Of a stretch of 64,000 bases of DNA, positions 7,867 to 16,108 are shown piece by piece (positions within the stretch are counted from its first letter, which is position 1; every line of letters begins with the position of its first letter). Position numbers and translations under genes: made by a program. The DNA comes from Streptomyces sp. Ru62 (lineage in GTDB: Bacteria > Actinomycetota > Actinomycetes > Streptomycetales > Streptomycetaceae). The notes beneath the pieces are model-generated. The model made no database searches. It was not told where the DNA came from and was given only the letters and a program-made list of their open reading frames with translations. The DNA is taken from assembly GCF_002920615.1 (NCBI RefSeq), contig NZ_PQSU01000013.1, forward strand, positions 124,001 to 188,000. Reading direction: 5' to 3'.

Positions 7867-8439
7867 ATGACGCAGGGCAGGCCCATGCGCGCGGACGCTC
7901 GGCGCAACTACGAGCGGCTGCTGAAGGTCGCGGCCGAAGCCTTCGCCGAGCACGGGGAGAACGCGTCACTCGACGACATCGCCAAGCGGGCGGGCGTCGG
8001 CTCCGGCACGCTCTACCGGCACTTCCCGACCCGGCAGGCGCTGCTGGAGGCGGCGTACGTCGACCGGATCGAGGCGCTCGGGGCGCGCGCCGACGAGCTG
8101 GCGGAGGAACGGCCGCCGGGCGAGGCGCTCATGGAGTGGCTGTACGAGCTGGCGGTCCGCACCCTTCAGGTGCGGGGGATGAAGGCCCTGCTCAGCTCGG
8201 CGGTGACGGAGCACAGCAGCGCGGCGGCGCTGACGGCGTGCGGGACCGTGGTGAAGAGTGCGGTGACCCGGCTCGTGGAGGCGGCACAGGCGGAGGGTGC
8301 GCTGCGGCGGGACGTGGAACCGATCGAGGTGCTGCGCCTGGCCCATGGAGTGGCCTCGGCGGCGGAGCTGGCCGGAGTGGGGGAGCGGGAGATCCGGCGC
8401 TACCTGGGGCTGCTGACGGAAGGGCTGCGGGCCGGCTGA
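7867..8439 (+). CDS. TetR/AcrR-family repressor
   Basis: This 190-residue protein has the TetR DNA-binding domain at residues about 8-60: ARRNYERLLKVAAEAFAEHG, then DDIAKRAGVGSGTLYRHF with the recognition helix. The C-terminal ligand-binding half is all-helical. AAGGAG lies eight bases before the ATG; an alternative Met at residue 7 (MRADARRN) matches many homologues but has no better site. It is divergent from the DHA2 exporter and almost certainly represses it and itself through the inverted repeat in the intergenic region. Length is normal for the family. Confidence 0.9.
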   Translation: MTQGRPMRADARRNYERLLKVAAEAFAEHGENASLDDIAKRAGVGSGTLYRHFPTRQALLEAAYVDRIEALGARADELAEERPPGEALMEWLYELAVRTLQVRGMKALLSSAVTEHSSAAALTACGTVVKSAVTRLVEAAQAEGALRRDVEPIEVLRLAHGVASAAELAGVGEREIRRYLGLLTEGLRAG

Positions 8440-8532
8440 GGTGCTGGTTGCCCGGCCGGGGCGGAGCGGTGGCCGGGGGACCGCCGTCAGGACGACAGCG
8501 AGTCCCCGGCACAGCCCGGGCTCCCCGCCGGA

Positions 8533-9717
8533 CTACAGGGCGCGAGCCCCCGGATCCACCATGTTCCGTACGGTGCGGGCCTTCACGAACTCGCCCATCG
8601 CCGTCATGTCCCACTCGCCGGAGAACTGGCGGACGAGCTTGGCCATCATGACGCCGGTCTGGGGCTCCGCGCCGGTGAGGTCGAAGCGGACCAGCTCCTC
8701 GCCCGAGAAGGCGTCGACCAGCCGGCAGTACGCCTTGGCGACCTCGGTGAACTTCTGTCCGGAGAACGAGTTCACGGTGAAGACCAGCCCGGTGACCTCC
8801 TGCGGCAGCCGGCCCAGATCGACCGTGATGACCTCGTCGTCGCCCCCGCCCTCGCCGGTCAGGTTGTCCCCGGAGTGCCGGATCGCGCCGTTCAGGATCG
8901 TGAGCTTGCCGAAGTAGCAGCTGTCGATGTGGTTGCGCTGCGGGCCGTAGGCGATGACCGAGGCGTCCAGGTCGATGTCCTTGCCGCGGAACGCCGGCTC
9001 CCAGCCGAGGCCCATCCGCACCTGGGAGAGCAGGGGCCGGCCGCCCTTGATGAGGGACACGGTCTGGTTCTTCTGCAGGCTGACCCGGCCCTTGTCCAGG
9101 TTGATCTTCCCGGCGCCGGGCGCGGGAGCGGGCGGCGGGGTCACCGGCTGCGGCGGGGCGGCGGGGGCGGCGGCCGGCTGGGGCGGGGCGGTCGGCGCGG
9201 CCGGGGCCGCGGCCGGCTCCTCGACCGTCACTCCGAAGTCGGTCGCGATGCCCGCGAGCCCGTCGGCGTACCCCTGTCCGACGGCCCGCGCCTTCCACTG
9301 GCCGCCCCGGCGGTAGATCTCCACGACCACCAGCGCGGTCTCACCGCCGAGCTGCGGCGGCGTGAACGTCGCCAGCACGGCGCCGCCGTCGGCGTCCCGG
9401 ATCGTGGCCGTCGGCTCGATGCCCTGGAAGGTCTGGCCGGCCGCGTCCGGGCTGGCCGTGACGACGATCTTCTCGATCTCCGGCGGTACGGCGGCCGTGT
9501 CGACCGTGACCGCGTCCGGCGCCGTACCGCCGCCCGACCGGTACGTCACGCCCGGCCCCGTGGGCTGGTTGTAGAAGATGAAGTCGTCGTCGGAGCGCAC
9601 CTTGCCGTCGCCGGTGAGCAGCAGGCCCGACACGTCGAGCCGCACCGGAGCGGAGACGTCCACCGTCACGCGCGCGGCCGGGAGGGGGATGTTCGAGCCA
9701 GGGGTCATAGCTGTCAT
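8533..9717 (-). CDS. TerD-family protein with two TerD-type domains
   Basis: The 394-residue cytoplasmic protein has two stress-protein (TerD) modules. The first, about 1-170, includes DDDFIFYNQP. A linker of Ala/Pro/Gln repeats (about 170-205) joins it to the second module (about 205-390, with VRMGLGWEP, DLDASVIAYG and GEGGGDDEVITVDL). The acidic Gly-rich loops (DNLTGEGGGDDE) are the calcium-binding signature of TerD. TerD proteins belong to tellurite resistance and general envelope or chemical stress systems; their exact activity is unresolved. It stands alone, not in a ter operon. No ribosome binding site is obvious at either the first ATG or the second ATG three codons later. Confidence 0.85.
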   Translation of the reverse strand: MTAMTPGSNIPLPAARVTVDVSAPVRLDVSGLLLTGDGKVRSDDDFIFYNQPTGPGVTYRSGGGTAPDAVTVDTAAVPPEIEKIVVTASPDAAGQTFQGIEPTATIRDADGGAVLATFTPPQLGGETALVVVEIYRRGGQWKARAVGQGYADGLAGIATDFGVTVEEPAAAPAAPTAPPQPAAAPAAPPQPVTPPPAPAPGAGKINLDKGRVSLQKNQTVSLIKGGRPLLSQVRMGLGWEPAFRGKDIDLDASVIAYGPQRNHIDSCYFGKLTILNGAIRHSGDNLTGEGGGDDEVITVDLGRLPQEVTGLVFTVNSFSGQKFTEVAKAYCRLVDAFSGEELVRFDLTGAEPQTGVMMAKLVRQFSGEWDMTAMGEFVKARTVRNMVDPGARAL

Positions 9718-9790
9718 GCCGGGAGAACGAACGACACCGCTTTACCGTTCCCTTACTCATCCCCCGATCGGCTCAGGGCCCGCCCCCCCC

Positions 9791-9810
9791 GGTCGGCCGA
9801 GGGCCCGACC
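9791..9810 (-). terminator. Possible terminator of the sugar ABC/dehydrogenase operon
   Basis: GGTCGG (9791-9796) and CCGACC (9805-9810) form a short hairpin ten bases after the dehydrogenase stop, followed on the minus strand by a G run rather than a T run. Support is weak. Confidence 0.3.
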
Positions 9811-9820
9811 CCGAGCCGGT

Positions 9821-10810
9821 TCAGGGCACCACCACGATCTTCCGCCCGACCCCCGCCGCGAACTGCTCCAGCGCCTGCGGGTACCGCTCCAGCGGGATCC
9901 GGTCGCTGATGAAGACGCCCGGGTCCAGCACGCCGTTCGCGAACAGCTCGGCCGCCCGCTCGAAGCTGTGCAGCACCGCCATGGAGCCGGTGATCGTGAT
10001 CTCCTGGTTGTAGATCCGGTACGGGTCGATCGTCACCCGCGTCGCATAGTCCGCCACCCCGAACTGGAGGAAGGTGCCCGCCTTCGCGACCCGGTCCAGG
10101 CCGTCCTGGATCGCCGCCGCGTTGCCGGTCGCGTCGATCACCACGTCCCAGCCCTGAGGGCGGTCCAGTTCGTCGGCGTTCGCCGCGGACGCCGAGACGC
10201 CGAGCAGGCCGGCCGTCTCCAGCCGCGCCGGGTTGACGTCGACCACGTCCACGCTCGCCGCGCCGGTCCGCTTGGCCAGCTCCAGCATCATCAGGCCCAT
10301 GGTGCCGGAGCCGTAGATCAGCACGTGGGCGCCCAGGCGGGCCCGGAGGACGTCGTAGCCGCGGACCGCGCAGGACAGGGGCTCTACCAGGGCCGCGTCC
10401 TCGGTGCGGACGTGGTCGGGCAGCTTGACGCAGTTGGCGACCGGGGCGAGTGCGTACCGGGCCGCGCCGCCCGCCGTCGTCACGCCGATCGCCGCCCACC
10501 GCTCGCACAGGTTGTTGTGGCCCGTACGGCAGTACCGGCACTCGTAGCAGTAGAGCGAGGGGTCCACGGCCACCCGGTCGCCGACGGCCACCTCGGTGAC
10601 CTGGGTGCCGACGCCGACGACCTCGCCCGCGAACTCGTGCCCGGGGACGATCGGCAGCTTGGGCGCGAACTCGCCCTGGAGGATGTGCAGGTCCGTGCCG
10701 CACAGACCGCAGGCCGCGACCTCGACGACCACCTCCCGGGGGCCCGGCGTCGGGTCGGGCACCTCGGTGACGACGGCGCGGCCCACGGACTCGATGACGG
10801 CGGCCTTCAT
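9821..10810 (-). CDS. Zinc-dependent medium-chain alcohol (polyol/sugar) dehydrogenase
   Basis: The 329-residue enzyme has the MDR pattern: catalytic zinc residues in ACGLCGTDLH (Cys37) and GHE (His58, Glu59), and the structural zinc loop with four cysteines at about 88, 91, 94 and 102 (CYECRYCRTG...C). A Rossmann phrase lies near residues 165-175 (IYGSGTMGLMMLEL), and the nearby acidic VDVVDVNPAR suggests NAD rather than NADP. It is the last gene of an ABC importer operon and starts inside the permease stop (ATGA). The likely job is oxidation of the imported polyol or sugar, as in sorbitol/mannitol operons. The precise substrate is not determinable. Confidence 0.85.
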   Translation of the reverse strand: MKAAVIESVGRAVVTEVPDPTPGPREVVVEVAACGLCGTDLHILQGEFAPKLPIVPGHEFAGEVVGVGTQVTEVAVGDRVAVDPSLYCYECRYCRTGHNNLCERWAAIGVTTAGGAARYALAPVANCVKLPDHVRTEDAALVEPLSCAVRGYDVLRARLGAHVLIYGSGTMGLMMLELAKRTGAASVDVVDVNPARLETAGLLGVSASAANADELDRPQGWDVVIDATGNAAAIQDGLDRVAKAGTFLQFGVADYATRVTIDPYRIYNQEITITGSMAVLHSFERAAELFANGVLDPGVFISDRIPLERYPQALEQFAAGVGRKIVVVP

Positions 10811-11634
10811 TTCACGGCTCCCAACGACAGGCCCTGGACCAGCTTGTCCTGGGCGGCGAACCCCGCGGCGAGCACCGGCAGGGAGATGACGAGCGACGCG
10901 GCGCACACCTTGGCCAGGAACAGGCCCTGGCTGGTGATGAAGCCGGTCAGGAAGACGGGGGCGGTCTCGGCGACCACGCCCGTCAGGACTCGGGCGAAGA
11001 GCAGTTCGTTCCAGCTGAAGATGAAGCAGATCAGGGCGGTGGCGGCGATGCCGGGCAGGGCGATCGGGGCCACCACGCGCGCGAGGATCACCGGGAGCCG
11101 GGCGCCGTCCACCCGTGCCGCCTCGATGACCGCGACCGGCACCTCGGCGAGGAAGGACTGCATCATCCACACCGCGATCGGCAGGTTCATGGAGGTGTAC
11201 AGGACGACCAGGAGCCAGATGTTGTCGAGCATCCCGGCGTTCTTGGCGAAGAGGTAGATCGGCAGCAGGCCCGCCACGGCCGGCAGCATCTTGGTGGACA
11301 GGAAGAAGAACAGGACGTCGGTCCACTTCCGCACCGGCCGGATCGACAGCGCGTAGGCCGCCGGGAGGGCCAGCAGCAGGACCAGGAGCGTCGAGGCGAC
11401 CGACGCCACCGTGGAGTTGACCAGCGCGGGCCACGGGCTCGCCCCGCCGCCGCTGCCGAAGAACTCGCGGTAGCCGTCGAGGGTCAGCGAGGCGGTGAAG
11501 GACGGCGGGTTGGTCGCCGCGTCCGCCTCGGAGTGGAAGGACGTCAGTGCCATCCACGCGATGGGCAGGAAGAAGACGATGCCGGCCAGCCAGGCCACCA
11601 GGCCGACACCGCCTCGACGCAGTACGGCGGTCAT
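10807..11634 (-). CDS. Sugar ABC transporter permease (MalG/SmoG type)
   Basis: The 275-residue inner-membrane protein has six predicted transmembrane helices and the EAA loop (EAARVDGARLPVILARVVAPIA) that docks to the ATPase. It resembles the second permease of polyol/maltose-class importers. It overlaps its neighbours on both sides by ATGA, so its level is tied to theirs. No ATP-binding subunit is encoded in the operon; Streptomyces CUT1 importers normally borrow the shared MsiK ATPase, which is the most likely arrangement. Confidence 0.88.
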   Translation of the reverse strand: MTAVLRRGGVGLVAWLAGIVFFLPIAWMALTSFHSEADAATNPPSFTASLTLDGYREFFGSGGGASPWPALVNSTVASVASTLLVLLLALPAAYALSIRPVRKWTDVLFFFLSTKMLPAVAGLLPIYLFAKNAGMLDNIWLLVVLYTSMNLPIAVWMMQSFLAEVPVAVIEAARVDGARLPVILARVVAPIALPGIAATALICFIFSWNELLFARVLTGVVAETAPVFLTGFITSQGLFLAKVCAASLVISLPVLAAGFAAQDKLVQGLSLGAVK

Positions 11635-12569
11635 GCGCGGGACACCTCCTCGCGGAACAGGGACGACACCACGCGCAGGGCGAAGGTGGCGATGACGATC
11701 GAGCCGATGACCACCAGGACGCCGGCGGCCGAGGCCAGGCCGTTCTCATGGGCCTGGTAGAAGCTCTGGTAGACGGTGTAGGGCAGGTTGGCGGTGCCCA
11801 GGCCGCCGGAGGTGATCGTGAAGACCGCGTCGAAGTTCTGGACGATGTAGATCGACCCGAGCAGCGCGCCCAGTTCCAGGTAGCGGCGCAGGTGGGGCAG
11901 GGTCAGATGACGGAAGATCTGCCAGTCGCTCGCGCCGTCGACCCGCGCGGCCTCGATCTGCTGCTGGTCCCGGCTCTGGAGCCCGGCCAGCAGGATCAGC
12001 ATCATGAACGGCGTCCACTGCCACACCAGGGATGCCTCGACCGCGAGCAGCGGGGTGCGGGAGACCCAGTCCGGCTGCGGCCCGCCCACATAGTGCAGCA
12101 ACCCATTGAGCAAGCCGTATTCGGGGTTGTAGAGCACATGTTTCCAGAGCAGCGCGGCGGCCACCGGCACCACCAGGAAGGGGGCGATGAGCAGGGTGCG
12201 GACGATGCCCCGGCCGCGGAACCGCCGGTCCAGCAGCAGCGCCAGCGCCAGCCCGAGGACCAGGCTGGCCAGCACCACGGCAGCCGTGAGCAGCACGGTC
12301 GTCCACACCGAGTGGCGCAGGCCGGCGTCGGTGAGCACCTGGCGGTAGTTGTCCAGGCCGGTGAAGCGGCGGGCCTTGGGATAGAGGGCGTTCCAGTCGA
12401 AGAAGGAGATCACCAGTGTGGCCACGAAGGGCAGCTGGGTCACCACGATCATGAAGACGAGGGCCGGCAGGAGCGGGGCGCGGGTGGCCCAGGCGCGCAG
12501 CCGGGCCGAGGGCTGCCTGACCGTCCGGGTGGGTGTGGCCGCGAGGGGGGCCGTGGTCGTCGCTGTCAT
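11631..12569 (-). CDS. Sugar ABC transporter permease (MalF/SmoF type)
   Basis: The 312-residue permease starts at an ATG overlapping the binding-protein stop; the open frame upstream of that is just antisense extension. It has a short Ala/Thr/Arg cytoplasmic N-terminus, six hydrophobic helices and the EAA loop (IEAARVDGASDWQIFRHLTL). It pairs with the MalG-type permease downstream to form the membrane channel of a CUT1 importer. Confidence 0.88.
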   Translation of the reverse strand: MTATTTAPLAATPTRTVRQPSARLRAWATRAPLLPALVFMIVVTQLPFVATLVISFFDWNALYPKARRFTGLDNYRQVLTDAGLRHSVWTTVLLTAAVVLASLVLGLALALLLDRRFRGRGIVRTLLIAPFLVVPVAAALLWKHVLYNPEYGLLNGLLHYVGGPQPDWVSRTPLLAVEASLVWQWTPFMMLILLAGLQSRDQQQIEAARVDGASDWQIFRHLTLPHLRRYLELGALLGSIYIVQNFDAVFTITSGGLGTANLPYTVYQSFYQAHENGLASAAGVLVVIGSIVIATFALRVVSSLFREEVSRA

Positions 12570-13936
12570 CGTCCCTCGTACTCCTTGGAGATCTTCTCGG
12601 CGAGCGCTTGCGACTTCTTCAGGGCCGCGCCGACGGACTGGCGCCCGGCGATGGCCGCGCTGATCTCCTGGGAGACCTTGGTGCCGAGGTCGGTGAACTC
12701 GGGGATGCCGACGAACTGGATGCCGGGCGCGGGGCGCGGCTGCACGCCGGGGTCGTCGGGCCGGGCGCTCTCGATGGCCTCCTTGGTCATCTCCTGGAAC
12801 GCGGCGGCCGACTTCCGGTAGTCGGCGTTGGTGTAGGTCGACGCCCGCTTGCCCGCCGGGACGTTCGACCAGCCGCTGGTCTCGCCGACCAGCTGCTCGT
12901 AGCCCTTGCCCGACGCCCAGGAGACGAACTTCCACGCCTTGTCCGGGTTGCGGGAGGCCTGCTGGATGCCCCAGGCCCAGGTGTAGAGCCAGCCCGAGGA
13001 CGTGGTGCGCTCGACGGGGGCCGGGGCGTAGCCGAGCTTGCCCTTGACCGGGGAGCCGGCCGCCTCCAGCAGTCCGGCCGCGGAGGTGGCGTCGTACCAC
13101 ATGGCGACCTTGCCCTGGGTCATGTTGTTCAGGCATTCGGCGAAGCCGGACTGGGCGGCGCCGGACTCGCCGTGCCCGCGGACGAGGTCGACGTAGAACT
13201 TCGTCGCCTTCTCGAAGGCCGGGGAGTCCAGCCGCGCCTTCCAGTCCCTGTCGAACCAGGTGCCGCCGAAGGTGTTCACGACCGTGGTCAGCGGTGCCAT
13301 CAGCTCGCCCCAGCCGGGCAGTCCGCGCAGGCAGATGCCCCGCATGCCCGGCCGGGCGCCGTCCGCCTTCGAGGCCAGGTCGGCGACCTGCCGCCAGGTG
13401 GGACGGTCGGGCATGGTCAGGCCCTTCGCCGCGAACACGTCCTTGCGGTACATGAGGAAGGACGACTCGCCGTAGAAGGGCTGCCCGTAGAGCTTGCCGT
13501 CGTCGCCGGTGAGGGACTGGCGCATCGGCTTCAGCACGTCCTGCTCGTCGTACGACCGGTCCTTCGCGACGTAGGAGTCCATCTCGTGCAGCCAGCCGTT
13601 GCGGGCGTAGATCGGTATCTCGTAGTTGGACAGGGTGGCCACGTCGTACTGGCCGGCCTGGTTGGCGAAGTCCTGGCTGATCTTGTCGCGGACGTCGTTC
13701 TCGGGCAGGACCGTGAAGTTGACCTTGATGCCGGTGTCCTTGGTGAAGTGCTCGGCGGTCAGCTTCTGCAACTCGGTCATCTGCGGGTTGTTGACCATCA
13801 GGACGTTGATGGAGTCGCCGCCGGAACCGGTCCCGCCGGCACCGGCCCAGCAGCCGGAGAGCAGCGGGGCGAGCAGCGTCCCTGCGGCGGCCAGGGCGAG
13901 CGTGGCTCGCGGCCTCCGTCGGCTCGGGGTGCGCAT
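12566..13936 (-). CDS. Extracellular sugar/polyol-binding lipoprotein
   Basis: The ATG at 13936 has AGGAG six bases upstream, giving 456 residues. A lipoprotein signal ends in LLSGC (Cys29). The mature protein is a family-1 solute-binding protein with typical phrases: YGQPFYGESSFLMYRKDVF around the hinge, TWRQVADLASK, and a C-terminal GAALKKSQALAEKI. It captures substrate for the two permeases downstream. The coupled zinc dehydrogenase points to a polyol such as sorbitol, mannitol or arabitol, but this is inference. The gene lies behind a DeoR regulator gene on the same strand and is the first gene of the operon. Confidence 0.87.
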   Translation of the reverse strand: MRTPSRRRPRATLALAAAGTLLAPLLSGCWAGAGGTGSGGDSINVLMVNNPQMTELQKLTAEHFTKDTGIKVNFTVLPENDVRDKISQDFANQAGQYDVATLSNYEIPIYARNGWLHEMDSYVAKDRSYDEQDVLKPMRQSLTGDDGKLYGQPFYGESSFLMYRKDVFAAKGLTMPDRPTWRQVADLASKADGARPGMRGICLRGLPGWGELMAPLTTVVNTFGGTWFDRDWKARLDSPAFEKATKFYVDLVRGHGESGAAQSGFAECLNNMTQGKVAMWYDATSAAGLLEAAGSPVKGKLGYAPAPVERTTSSGWLYTWAWGIQQASRNPDKAWKFVSWASGKGYEQLVGETSGWSNVPAGKRASTYTNADYRKSAAAFQEMTKEAIESARPDDPGVQPRPAPGIQFVGIPEFTDLGTKVSQEISAAIAGRQSVGAALKKSQALAEKISKEYEGR

Positions 13937-13979
13937 GGATCGCTCCTGAGAGTGGGGAAAGTGGAAAAACGTGGGCATA

Positions 13980-14009
13980 AGGGGCGCTCGGGGGGTGAGG
14001 AACGCCCCT
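13980..14009 (-). terminator. Terminator after the deoR-type gene
   Basis: Read leftwards, AGGGGCG (14009-14003) pairs with CGCCCCT (13986-13980), and the strand then continues TATGCCCACGTTTTT. This would separate the regulator transcript from the ABC operon, implying that the operon has its own promoter in the remaining short gap. Confidence 0.45.
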
Positions 14010-14030
14010 GGAGGGGGGCGAGTGGGAGCA

Positions 14031-14801
14031 TCAGACCCGGATGACCTGCGGGCCCAGCAGGGAGTAGCGGTGGGCCTCGGCGGCCGGGAGGAGGGTGCTG
14101 GTGACGATCGCCTCCAGCGCGCCGATCTCCGCGAACCGGCAGAAGCTGACCGCGCCGAACTTGGTGTGCACGCCCGCGAAGACCGTGCGCCGGGCGGCCC
14201 GGACTGCCTGCGCCTTCACCTCGCTGACCGCCGGGTCGGGGGTGGTCAGACCGTGTTCGCGGGAGATGCCGTTGGCCCCGATGTAGGCGAGGTCGATCAC
14301 GAAGCCGGCCAGCATCTTCGTCGTCCAGTGGTCGACGGTGGCCAGCGTGCCCGGGCGGACCCGGCCGCCGAGCAGCAGCACGGAGACCTGGTCGGCCTCC
14401 GCGAGGGTGCCCGCCACCGGCAGGGACGCGGTGACCACGGTCAGCGGCCGGTCCCTGGGCAGCGCCTCGGCGATGAGCTGGGGGGTGAAGCCCTCGTCGA
14501 CGAAGACGGTCTCGGCGTCCCCGAGCAGTTCGGCCGCCGCGGCGGCGATCCGGCGTTTCTCGGGCACGTGGCTGGTGGCGCGGAAGGCGAGGGTCGTCTC
14601 GAACCCGGCGCTCTCCACCGGATAGGCGCCGCCGTGGGTGCGGCGGACCAGGCCGTGGTCCTCCAGGGCGCGCAGATCGCGCCGGATGGTCTCCTTGGCC
14701 ACGCCCAGGTCGGCGGCGAGCGCGGTGACGTCCACCGAGCCGGTGGCGCGGGCGGCCCGCACGATCTCGCGCTGGCGTTCTTCCGCCGTCCTGGTGGTCA
14801 T
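14031..14801 (-). CDS. DeoR/GlpR-family sugar operon regulator
   Basis: I start at the ATG 14801 (MTTRTAEERQ). A further 14 codons upstream are open but atypical. The N-terminal winged helix is textbook DeoR: ERQREIVRAARATG, then VTALAADLGVAKETIRRDL, then LVRRTHGGA. The C-terminal DeoRC sensor domain has the sugar-phosphate loop (TVVTASLPVAGTL, LLLGGRVRPGT) and GANGISREHGLTT. These regulators are usually repressors released by a sugar phosphate. Gene order says it controls the polyol/sugar ABC operon downstream. Two 9-base direct repeats upstream may be its operator. Confidence 0.9.
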   Translation of the reverse strand: MTTRTAEERQREIVRAARATGSVDVTALAADLGVAKETIRRDLRALEDHGLVRRTHGGAYPVESAGFETTLAFRATSHVPEKRRIAAAAAELLGDAETVFVDEGFTPQLIAEALPRDRPLTVVTASLPVAGTLAEADQVSVLLLGGRVRPGTLATVDHWTTKMLAGFVIDLAYIGANGISREHGLTTPDPAVSEVKAQAVRAARRTVFAGVHTKFGAVSFCRFAEIGALEAIVTSTLLPAAEAHRYSLLGPQVIRV

Positions 14802-14899
14802 GTCGTCACCCACTTCCCTGTGGACCTGCCCGTTCGGGCCCATGGGGGAAGTTCTACCGCCGGTGCGCGGCGCTGACCAGGTCTGTTGCGGGCCCGATA

Positions 14900-14920
14900 C
14901 TGCCCGCTTGTGCCCGCTTC
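14900..14920 (-). promoter_or_regulatory. Direct repeat upstream of the DeoR-type regulator
   Basis: The plus strand reads TGCCCGCTT twice (14901-14909 and 14911-14919), one helical turn apart, about 100 bases upstream of the regulator start. DeoR-family operators are often built of short direct repeats, so this is a candidate autoregulatory site. No clear copy was found before the ABC operon. Confidence 0.35.
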
Positions 14921-15087
14921 ACGCGGACCGTGCCCGTCGCGGACCTGCGCGGCTGTCCGGGGCGGGGTGGGATCGGGCACGGCGGATGCCCGGACACGGC
15001 GGCGGGCGGGCCCGTTCGGTGCCCGCCCGCGCGCGTGGACGATCGTTTCCGGCCGCCGGGTGCCGCCCGGGGAGCCGGCGGAGGGGT

Positions 15088-15897
15088 TCAGTACGGCCAG
15101 ATCGGCGGGTCGTTCACGAAGTGCCCGCCCAGGTGGCCGTGGGCCGGGTTCTCCGGGTCCAGCTCGCCCTGTTCGGAGATGAGCTTCCCGGCGTACGGCT
15201 CGGAGTCGTCCTGGGGGTCGTAGCCGAGCGCCCGCGCGGTGGTCAGGTCCCACCACAGGCGGGTGTTGGCGGAGGAGCCGTAGACGACCGTGTGGCCGAC
15301 CTCCTCGGCGGTCAGGGCCGCGTGGAAGAGGCGGGCGCCGTCGGCCGGGCTCATCCACACCGAGAGCATGCGGACGCTGGTGGGCTCCGGGAAGCAGGAG
15401 CCGATGCGCACGGAGACGGTCTCCAGGCCGTGCTTGTCCCAGTAGAACTGGGCCAGGTCCTCGCCGAAGGACTTCGACAGGCCGTAGAAGGTGTCCGGGC
15501 GGCGCGGGGTGTCGATGGGGATCAGCGGCTCGCCCGCGCGCGGGGCCGGGGTGAAGCCGACGGCGTGGTTGGAGGAGGCGAAGACGATCCGCGGTACGCC
15601 TTCCAGGCGGGCGGCCTCGTACAGGTTGTAGGTGCCCTCGATGTTCGACCTGAGGATCTTCTCGAAGGGTGCCTCCAGGGAGATCCCCGCGAGGTGCAGG
15701 ACCGCGTCCACGCCCCGCACCGCCTCGCGCAGCGCCACCTTGTCGCCGAGGTCCGCGCTGATCGCGTCCGGCTCGCCCTCGACGGGCCGCACGTCGAACA
15801 GGCGCAGCGTGTAGCCGTACTCCGGCAGCAGGGACCGCATCAGGGTGCCGAGCCCGCCGGCGGCGCCGGTGAGCAGGATCGTGCGGGGAGCGGGCAT
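15088..15897 (-). CDS. udh: Uronate dehydrogenase (NAD), oxidises galacturonate/glucuronate
   Basis: The 269-residue short-chain-fold protein has the nucleotide loop GAAGGLG (11-17), the conserved ASSNHAVGF stretch, and the catalytic Tyr138-x3-Lys142 in FYGLSKSFGE. VRIGSCFPEP and VGHTVVYGSS near the C-terminus match characterised bacterial uronate dehydrogenases closely, more so than general sugar epimerases. It converts D-galacturonate or D-glucuronate to the aldarolactone with NAD. The ATG has AGGAG seven bases upstream. It is divergent from kdgD, the later enzyme of the same oxidative pathway, and both have clear housekeeping-type promoters with the same TAGCGT -10. Confidence 0.87.
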   Translation of the reverse strand: MPAPRTILLTGAAGGLGTLMRSLLPEYGYTLRLFDVRPVEGEPDAISADLGDKVALREAVRGVDAVLHLAGISLEAPFEKILRSNIEGTYNLYEAARLEGVPRIVFASSNHAVGFTPAPRAGEPLIPIDTPRRPDTFYGLSKSFGEDLAQFYWDKHGLETVSVRIGSCFPEPTSVRMLSVWMSPADGARLFHAALTAEEVGHTVVYGSSANTRLWWDLTTARALGYDPQDDSEPYAGKLISEQGELDPENPAHGHLGGHFVNDPPIWPY

Positions 15898-15936
15898 CCT
15901 CGGTTCTCCTTGTGGCCGGTATTCACATACGTGGAC

Positions 15937-15965
15937 ACGCTAGAGAGTTCGCCCGGCACCGTCAA
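15937..15965 (-). promoter_or_regulatory. udh promoter
   Basis: On the minus strand TTGACG (15965-15960), a 17-base spacer and TAGCGT (15942-15937) form a good SigA-type promoter, giving a leader of about 35 bases before the udh start. Confidence 0.65.
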
Positions 15966-16014
15966 GTGTCGCGTGATGACGGGGATTTCGCTCCCGTCGT
16001 GCGAGTTTGCCTGC

Positions 16015-16044
16015 TTGACCCGCCACAAGAAGGCCCTTTAGCGT
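16015..16044 (+). promoter_or_regulatory. kdgD promoter
   Basis: TTGACC (16015-16020), an 18-base spacer and TAGCGT (16039-16044) form a SigA-type promoter. The bases after the -10 (GGTCACG) resemble those after the udh -10 (GTCCACG), so the two divergent promoters look like mirror-related copies read by one regulator. Confidence 0.65.
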
Positions 16045-16052
16045 GGTCACGT

Positions 16053-16082
16053 TCAGAAATATGGACATGGATCAGAAACATG
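16053..16082 (+). promoter_or_regulatory. TCAGAAAYATG direct repeats in the kdgD leader
   Basis: TCAGAAATATG (16053-16063) recurs as TCAGAAACATG (16072-16082), 19 bases apart, just after the predicted transcription start and before the ribosome binding site. This is the position of a repressor operator. The cognate regulator is not obvious; the GntR, IclR and DeoR proteins of this window are all candidates. Confidence 0.4.
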
Positions 16083-16108
16083 CACCGGCGTGTCCCAAGG
16101 GAGAGTCC

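Noticed and set aside
10807..12569. Incomplete sugar importer (missing ATPase) as a broken operon
   Set aside because: Absence of the ATPase gene is normal for Streptomyces CUT1 importers, which share MsiK; all four genes look intact.
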